A DNA stretch of 64,000 bases from Diospyros lotus (taxonomy: Eukaryota > Streptophyta > Magnoliopsida > Ericales > Ebenaceae): positions 24,628,753 through 24,692,752 of the forward strand of contig NC_068349.1 of the NCBI RefSeq assembly GCF_014633365.1. Reading direction: 5' to 3'. Position 1 is the first letter of the stretch, and each line of letters starts with the position of its first letter. Positions 57,313 to 64,000 of this stretch are shown here, piece after piece. The position numbers and the translations under genes are program-made. The notes below the pieces were generated by a model, which was not told the DNA's origin, searched no databases, and saw nothing but the letters and a program-made list of their open reading frames with translations.

Positions 57313-58380
57313 AAAGGAAACCAAGACTTCCCTTCTTGCCATTTTATACTAGATTTCCCATATTTCAAGAATGCATCCTAGCCATTAGATTTATTTGGTG
57401 AGAATAAATCGTCACCCTCCAAATTAACACAATCCATGGCATTAAGTCTTGCTTAAAATCCACCATAGGATCTTTTCTCACTTTACAAGACAACATCTTA
57501 GCCATCCAAAGGAAGCACAATCCATGTGCTTTGCTAGGTTTTAATCCTAGCCTTTGATTTAATTTGGAGATTAAATCTCCACCTTCCAATCATTTCTCTT
57601 TAAAATCTTTCCACCCATTTGGCAATCCATGCCAACTTCCAAGATTTAATGGCAACCCTTGGATCACTTTCCCATTTCAAGAATTAATCTCATCCTTTGA
57701 AATATCCTTTCTTTCCCATTTAAATTTAATGGGACTAATTTCCACCATCACATGAGAGACCACTTGAAAGACATAAATCCCTCATTTTCCATTTAAATAA
57801 ATCCCACCATTTTCCAAGCATTAATGGGTGACCATTTTCCCATTTTCCATTTCATTTATTTAATTCACCATAATTTCAAACATTAATGGTAACTATTTTC
57901 CCATTTCATTTGGATTTTCTTTAATCCAACACCATAATGTCTCTCATTAAATGCTTGAAAGACCAATTATCCTTTCTTTTTGCATTTAATTAAATCTCCC
58001 ATTTATACTTGAACCACAAAATGTCAAGTGTCACAACATGACACTAACCTTGGCTTCCAAGTTTAATCTCATCTCTCCAAGTGGCATTACCACATTAATT
58101 CACAACTTAGGGAAAATATAATTATTCTCCTCAAATAATTTAATATCCACCATTTTCCCTATTTTCAAAATTAAATTTCCTTTATGGAATTAAATTCCAA
58201 ATTTCCCAAAAACTCTTTGTGAATTTATTAATCCCATATATCTCACATAAATACCAAATTGGGATTTTTATTCACTTACACACCTAATTCCACATAGGAA
58301 TTATTTTTAATTTATCAAAATACCCTTTATTGGATTTTTCTTTCCAAATTACCAAAATACCCCTCTCATAGGGCACCCTC

Positions 58381-60035
58381 TGTTAGATATGAGCCCTAAA
58401 GACCAGTTCCAGTGACACAAAGGGACTCGATCTTGTAATTCTTTAAATATTATTTAAATGGCAAGTTTATGTTTTTATTTAAATTGCAATATGGTTTAAA
58501 TTATAAAACATATATCCATTAGTATAATAAGAAGTGGATACCATTCTTAAGTGTTAAGAATACGAGTTACGGATAATCCACAATTTGTTATACTATAAAC
58601 ATGTTCCTGGCCATAGAATTCCTATCATGGATGATAGCAACTCGTAAAGGCCAGCACATTGTCTTCCTCCTTGTTTCAGTATGAGATACTGAAAGATAAG
58701 GTTGGTGAGTCTCGTGCCATTCTGTATGAGCTATAGAAGGAAGATAAGTGGGTGCTCGTTACAAGAACGAGTTCACTGAACGGGACTGTTAACATTAAAT
58801 CACATGGGTTATTTCTCACGGGTCAATGATTTAATGTTAGCTGCGATTTTACAACTAGTCCTTAGACCTGAGATGACATGGATATCTGTGTATTGGTGGA
58901 TTAGGATATCAACGATATCATGTGGTTGTTCTAATCAAGGATAATCATACGTATCTATGTGCCTGATTCAGTGATACATGAGGTATGTGTGCATTAGACA
59001 TGGAATCTATCACCTCGAGATTTATGAGGAGGATATCCTATGCGATCCAGTAATCACTTGACGATAAATCCTTGGCCGAGGTAATATGACGATGGAATTT
59101 GTTCCATACGGGTTGTGTCATAATTTGTCAAGATTGATTTTGGATTTGGTCATATGACAAGATTAAGAGATTCGACCTACTGACCATGATCTCATATCTT
59201 GTCGGGATATAGGATGATAGAAGGACCGTATTGTATGGTAACGTAGTAAAAGGTTCACAATACCCGCTTCACAATAAATTGGGTAATCATGATATATTGC
59301 TAGATGTCACTCATGGTTTACGAGAATTAATTGTTGATTATTCTTGTTGCCAATTTATTTGTGGACCCAGAAAGTCCCACCCAAAAAGAAATTACTTTCA
59401 AAGAGAAAATAAATAAATTAGTAATTTTATAATTACTAATTATAGTGCATTTATTTATTGGATAAATAAGAGTAATTAAATAATTATATTATGAATGTAA
59501 TTATTTAATCATAGATTGGGTTGGGCCTTTTGCTAGTACATTAGGCTTGGCCCAATGGCACTATTGGATTCAAATAAATTCCATTGGATTGGGCTTGGTC
59601 CAATTGCATTAAATGGAATGGGCTTGAGAAGCCCAACCCATTTAATGAAGAATAGTTTTTAATTGGAACTATAAATAGCTCCAAACTCTTATTTTCTCTC
59701 ATAAGTGTCTTCTTGATTCACTTGAATGTAGAGAGAATTTTGGAGAAGTGTTCTTGAATCCAAGAGGTAAGTTAGAAATTTTTGTGAAAAATTTCTTCTA
59801 CTTATCTTCTCTCTTTGATATTCTTGAATAGAAGTGATTTCGGGTGGACCGACTCGGCATCCTACACTTGGAGGATTATACGGCGGGAAATCTAACGGTG
59901 AAATAAGATTTCATCAAAGAGGTATTTTTCGTTTATGCCTTCGTTTTATTAAACCATAATTTCTGAAAAACGGGATACCTCCAAATTAAATTTTAATTTC
60001 CGCTGCGCATATGATAAGATCTATGTAACTCAACA
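58381..60035 (+). repeat. Solo LTR with TSD CCCTC (1,655 bp)
   Basis: CCCTC at 58376-58380 and 60036-60040 flanks it. It starts TGTTAGATATGAGCCC and ends GTAACTCAACA. TATAAATA at 59670-59677 in the context GGAACTATAAATAGCTCC marks the promoter in plus orientation, followed by a CT-rich leader. No coding content. The superfamily is not assigned. Confidence 0.88.
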
Positions 60036-60133
60036 CCCTCAATCTCAAGGATCCAACACCTTCTCAAGGGCATTTTTGGAATTTTCTCACTTTCTTTCTC
60101 ATTCTTTTAACACCTGTAACACCGGGTGTTACA

Positions 60134-60765
60134 CTCTATCTCAAGCGCACAACCTTACTGCACCACTTCCAAGGGACAACTCTATTCCCTCGAACATACT
60201 TGACAAATCCCTGACTTAGGGATGCTCCACTAATCCTCTCCCGGACTAGTCATGCCTCTACTTTATGTCCTCACACGAGCCTCAACACTTCAATCTAAAG
60301 GAGTCCCCATCCTTAAAACACTATACCATACACCCAAATTTCAATATTCAGGTTTTCCCGACACCGACACCCACACATGGGTTTCTAGTTCTTCTTTGAT
60401 CAACCCCTATACCTCTCACGGGTATATCATCTCAATCCAGGTTATTTTCTCATTACTAGAGCAGGAATATCCGAGCATACCTATAAAGCCATCACAGGCC
60501 TTAACGCCTTGACCCCATCCCTTAGGGTCCTCAGACCATATGTCTTTACTTTCAAGACCATCGATTCAATCTCACATCAAAATCTCGAGACCACAAACCA
60601 ACTATTCTCGACCCCAACTCAGCAGTTAGGACATTCTAACTTACATCCAAATCATGCCAGACAATCCCTGACTCAAAACTCTGGCAATCGCTCACATCAA
60701 TCACTTAATCGACCATAAATAACATTCCAACGCGCTAGCCTTCCCCACTCATATAGCTAGCCATA
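60134..60765 (-). other. Internal 5' leader of the outer Tekay-like element
   Basis: This continues 41861-43226 after the nested LTR. It is AT/C-rich with no convincing ORF; an 86-aa plus-strand frame here has no recognisable content. Confidence 0.5.
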
Positions 60766-60776
60766 CTCTGATACCA
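60766..60776 (-). other. Primer-binding site (initiator tRNA-Met)
   Basis: The minus strand reads TGGTATCAGAG, the complement of the initiator tRNA-Met 3' end, two bases from the LTR. This primer is typical of Tekay-type chromoviruses and of many copia elements. Confidence 0.8.
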
Positions 60777-60778
60777 AC

Positions 60779-63341
60779 TATAACGACCCGCTCCCACTTA
60801 CGGGCGCCACCGATAAATAATCGACCGAATTACTCAACCGACAAACCACCACTGAAAGGTTGGACTATGTTTCAAAGGAAAACGCCCTGGGTGGGAACTA
60901 GGCTTTGTCCTTCCCTTCGCTCAACTCAGGAATCGGTCCAACACAGACAAGAAAACACAGCGGACCGAGACCCGAAACCTGAGTGAGCTTCCCTTCTCTT
61001 CAGCTTGCCTCATAGCAAGCCAAAGGTAACCCAGGTACAAAGCTAGCATAACAAACACTTCACTGAGTATTGGGGATTTATGAGAACATACCTCATTGAT
61101 CTTTACTCGGTCCGAACTTGGCTTCAACAACTAAAGCCACATATACATCATGCAGACTCACAATCATTTATCACACTATTATGATTACAACAACTAGATA
61201 CCTCTAGTGCTCAATAACGCTTACATTCAATTACATAAATACATATATGAAAATAAACAACAACACATCTCAGGTAACAATGATAATTGCCACAATAGCC
61301 TCCCGGCACGATCCCTGCTTGCATCGGACTTGCATCATCTACAACATGAGGTAAAACCTCATGAGTCATAAAGACTCAGTAAGGGTGGAATGCATGTGTA
61401 AGTATGAATATAACCATGTTCATGTATGCCAAATGCATGCAAATGAGGCTAGGCCCATCAGTCCTCACAACCCTCTAAGGTTTGAGGCATCAACCTATCA
61501 ACCTCCACAACACTAGTCCTCCATATGGCCATAGGTTCACTAGATCTCGCATCACGCAAGTATTAACCACTACATGCAAATGTAACATAAAAACATTATC
61601 AAACATATTTACCTGGCTCGAAGCCTCATTTTTGCCTCGACACGAACTCCAGCCTAAACCTCAAGTTCCTCTAGGATCACTGCCTTCCTGGTCGAACCTA
61701 CATGCAAACACACAAACCTAACTCCATTAGCATCCGACATTAAACCAATGCCCTCAACTTCGCCACACACCATTAGAACCATCCATCAACAACTCAATAA
61801 AAACAACACCAACCACGGCATAAACCAACCATCAACAACTTCCCAAACAACCCCGACATAGGGTTTAATCCAACAAATAATTATTCTACATTAACTCGCT
61901 TAATGAAAATAATTTGGGAAGAAATATTAATTTACCTCGACTCATCTGGAGAGAAATTCGAAAAGCGCTCGCACCGACGTCTCTCGAGCTGTCATTTGCG
62001 CCGAAAATCTCATTTTCGAGCTTCCGACATGCTCCTCAAGCCCCAATTTAATTTCCAGTACTTTCCCTAATTTTTTTGGAATTTTTTGGGATTTTCTCCT
62101 ATTTTTTTCCTTTTTCCAGATTTTCTTTATTTTTTTTCTTTATCTTTTATTTTCTTCTCCTTCTCCATTTCTTCTTCCTCCTTCTCGCACTTTTTCTTCT
62201 TCTTCCTGCATGGACCACCCCTACGCGCACCAGCAGCCCCCGCGCACGCCGCCTTGCTCTACTGTTGCCGCCTGCCAGCTCGCCTCCGCTGGTCACCTTG
62301 ACCGTCGTTCAACCATTGCCATCGGTCGCCGACCATCGAGAGCCTCCCGCACGCAGCACTGCCGTTCACCATGGCTACTGCAACCGACCGCTCCAGCTTC
62401 ATCCAGCCATCCTCACCGACCCAATGGCCTCTTGTCACTGATGGTCGCGACCCCGCCGGCTGCCTTCGTGCATCGCCGCTCGCCATTGACACTTGCTACA
62501 CCGCCATCAACGCCGCCTCCTCAAGCTACTGCAACCAGCCATGGTCGTTGTTGGTCGCTGCCTTCTCCGCCACAACAATCGGCCTTGCCTTACTCTCTCA
62601 ATCTCACTCTCAACTCAAGCTCTCATGCTCTCCCTCGCGAGCTCCCTCCCACGATCTCTCACTCTCCTCTGATCGCTCCCTCTCTCTCTCGCTCTCTGTG
62701 ACTAATTTTAAAGAAGAGGGCACTATTTAAAGCTTGGCCTTCAAGCTAATCACGCGCGCACACAAAATATCTATGTATCTTCCTCAATTTACACATTTAC
62801 CCCTCATTAATCTCATTCATTGCAGTTGAGAATTTCATTTAATCACACTTGGACCCTCCAAGCTTTAAGTTAACGCATCAAAGCCACATAGATTATTGAT
62901 TTTCCCAAAAAATTAATAATCGACACTTACTCGGGAATATCGATTTCATCCTTGCGCCTGCGTGGGACCTCTATTCGACCTGAAAACGCTTCAGGGTTGC
63001 CTTACTCGCAAAACCGGACCACCCTTAGGGTCCCCTCAGCTTCCCAGAGGTCTCCTACAACCATTCGGTACTAACACTCATTCGGGCTTATACAGAATTT
63101 ATTACAAAATTTATTCCCGATCGGACTGCTTCCAGCATCATAAACCTCGCCTCGAGACGCTTATCAATCTCTTATCGTCTTCCCTGGACATCCAAGTCCC
63201 TGGGCACTCCCTGCTATCAATTCAAAAATTTTATTAATTAATTTCTCGAAATCTACTTTCGGGCTTCCCGAACCACCCGAGATCCTTTCAAAATAATCAA
63301 AAATTATTTATTTTCAATACCATGTAATACTGGGTATTACA
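60779..63341 (-). repeat. 5' LTR of the outer Tekay-like element (2,563 bp)
   Basis: It starts TATAACGACCCGCTCCC (TG decayed to TA) next to the primer site and ends AATACTGGGTATTACA. It shares the AAACCTCATGAG, CAGTAAGGGTG and TTTGAGGCATCAACCTA blocks with the LTRs at 21347 and 43227. A GC-rich stretch (62210-62530) gives several open frames of up to 163 codons, rich in Pro, Ser and Ala, with no recognisable domain; I treat them as compositional. CT-rich tracts lie at 62100-62210 and 62640-62700. Confidence 0.75.
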
Positions 63342-64000
63342 CAACATACTCGGGCTGAGGTCGTGTCCCTGACGTAGAAGGTGCATCCCTTGCATCTTGC
63401 CACGAGGCGATGGTCTTCTACATGCAGGTTTCAGCCTCGCCCAACTTGGTCTTTGTAGTCTTTTGTGGTTGTTGTGGTGATTCTTCATCTGATGAGTCCC
63501 GATGCTTCTCCTCTTTCCAAGGTTATGGCTTTTAGTCTTTTTAACTACCCCTACAACTACGGGTTGATGTTGGGTTGATCCTATCTATGGGGTTGATGAC
63601 TACAAAGGTTGCCTTCTCCTTTACCCCATTGTTTAACAAATAATAAGTGAGTAACCTCCAAATGGTAATCCTCCCCCTCCTTGTGCATTCTTGGCCACAG
63701 AATCAATAGTATCAAAAATGTGTTTGGCCAAATCAATATGCACTCCTAAGATCATCTTACCCAAGAAAGTGGCTTGCTTCACAGAGACAGTGCTAGTGAA
63801 TGCGTGAGGCATAAAATGTGAGCAAAGCAGTCTATGTAGGATGATGCATCTTGGGGACAAACTTTTCTTAGGAAGGGTGGGACCTAACCATACAGAATCA
63901 TTATTTCTTGTCATAATCCTAGTCAAATTCTCCTTCCTAAATCCACACTTAACTCCTCAGGGTCTCTATGGGATACCTCTCTTGGAATTTGAAATGTGTT
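63342..64000 (-). pseudogene. Remnant of a plant retroelement-associated ('plant transposon protein') domain
   Basis: A minus-strand frame at 63633-63926 reads SVKQATFLGKMILGVHIDLAKHIFDTIDSV followed by a Gly-rich stretch and LPFGGYSLI. This resembles the helical 'putative plant transposon protein' domain often found in or near Athila/Tat elements, where a phrase on life of an ordinary gypsy ORF would be absent. The rest of the segment is low in coding signal. It is probably the next older layer, interrupted by the LTR at 60779-63341 or by its whole element. Confidence 0.4.

Larger units (their letters stand above)
43227..60133. mobile_element. Tekay-like solo LTR with TSD CTCTA, split by two nested insertions
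   Basis: Ends are TGTAACGCCCCGCTCCC and ACACCGGGTGTTACA, flanked by CTCTA at 43222-43226 and 60134-60138. Removing the element at 44807-57312 and the LTR at 58381-60035 with their duplications leaves about 2.7 kb in three parts: 43227-44806, 57318-58380 and 60041-60133. It is collinear with the LTR fragment at 21347-23069 in its second half. A GC-rich island (43690-43820) lies in the first part. No coding sequence was identified. Confidence 0.88.

Noticed and set aside
62076..62730. Overlapping Pro/Ser/Ala-rich frames up to 163 codons as a captured host gene
   Set aside because: The composition is GC-rich and CT-rich, all three frames are partly open, and no domain is recognisable; kept only as a compositional remark.

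Overview
The window is plant nuclear DNA, most likely from an angiosperm with a retrotransposon-rich genome. I found no ordinary host gene, no tRNA or rRNA gene and no prokaryotic signal. Almost everything can be assigned to LTR retrotransposons nested inside one another. The evidence is paired LTRs, primer-binding sites, polypurine tracts, Ty3/gypsy protein motifs and exact 5-bp target-site duplications (TSDs).

Left part (1-28481). The outermost layer is a decayed Tat-like gypsy element on the minus strand (gag 23070-24095, primer-binding site, LTR 24142-27019). Its gag is broken by a Tekay-like LTR (21347-23069). That LTR is broken by an Athila-like gypsy element (LTR 20169-21346, tRNA-Asp primer site, gag-pol running off the left edge). 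The Athila gag is broken at 3189-3193/18431-18435 (TSD TGGCC) by a 15,237-bp plus-strand insertion.

That insertion is the most interesting object. It has the order LTR - internal - LTR - internal - LTR with a 6,790-bp repeat period, and its two internal regions are almost identical. It lacks recognisable protease, reverse transcriptase, RNase H and integrase. Each unit instead carries three intact ORFs: an unrecognised 334-aa protein, a 181-aa basic Cys-rich protein with a CxxC-type finger, and a 219-aa LOG-family protein (cytokinin riboside 5'-monophosphate phosphoribohydrolase) that keeps the catalytic PGGxGTxxE motif. The LTR promoter holds four tandem ocs/as-1-like sites, a GCCCA-rich minisatellite and a TATA box. 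A repeated RNA-hairpin-like motif lies inside the second ORF and twice downstream of the LOG ORF. I read this as a non-autonomous element using Athila-type termini that carries a hormone-activation gene as cargo.

Middle part (27842-43226). This holds a broken Tat integrase fragment, an unclassified gypsy LTR with polypurine tract, a decayed chromovirus (Tekay type: 3' LTR, chromodomain, integrase, RNase H, RT, protease and a gag fragment, all minus strand and full of stops), and two nested solo LTRs inside it (36461-40320 and 37057-38889).

Right part (41861-63341). A minus-strand Tekay-like element (5' LTR 60779-63341, initiator-Met primer site) contains a solo LTR (43227-60133, TSD CTCTA). 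That LTR contains a non-coding Tekay-like element (44807-57312, TSD AAAGG), which contains a solo LTR (47941-51054, TSD ATCCT), which contains another solo LTR (48663-50147, TSD CAAAG). A further solo LTR sits at 58381-60035 (TSD CCCTC). The last 660 bases carry a plant-transposon-like coding remnant.

Limits: family assignments come from remembered motifs and by-eye comparison without alignment or searches. Boundaries with matching TSDs are firm. Others are approximate and marked so.
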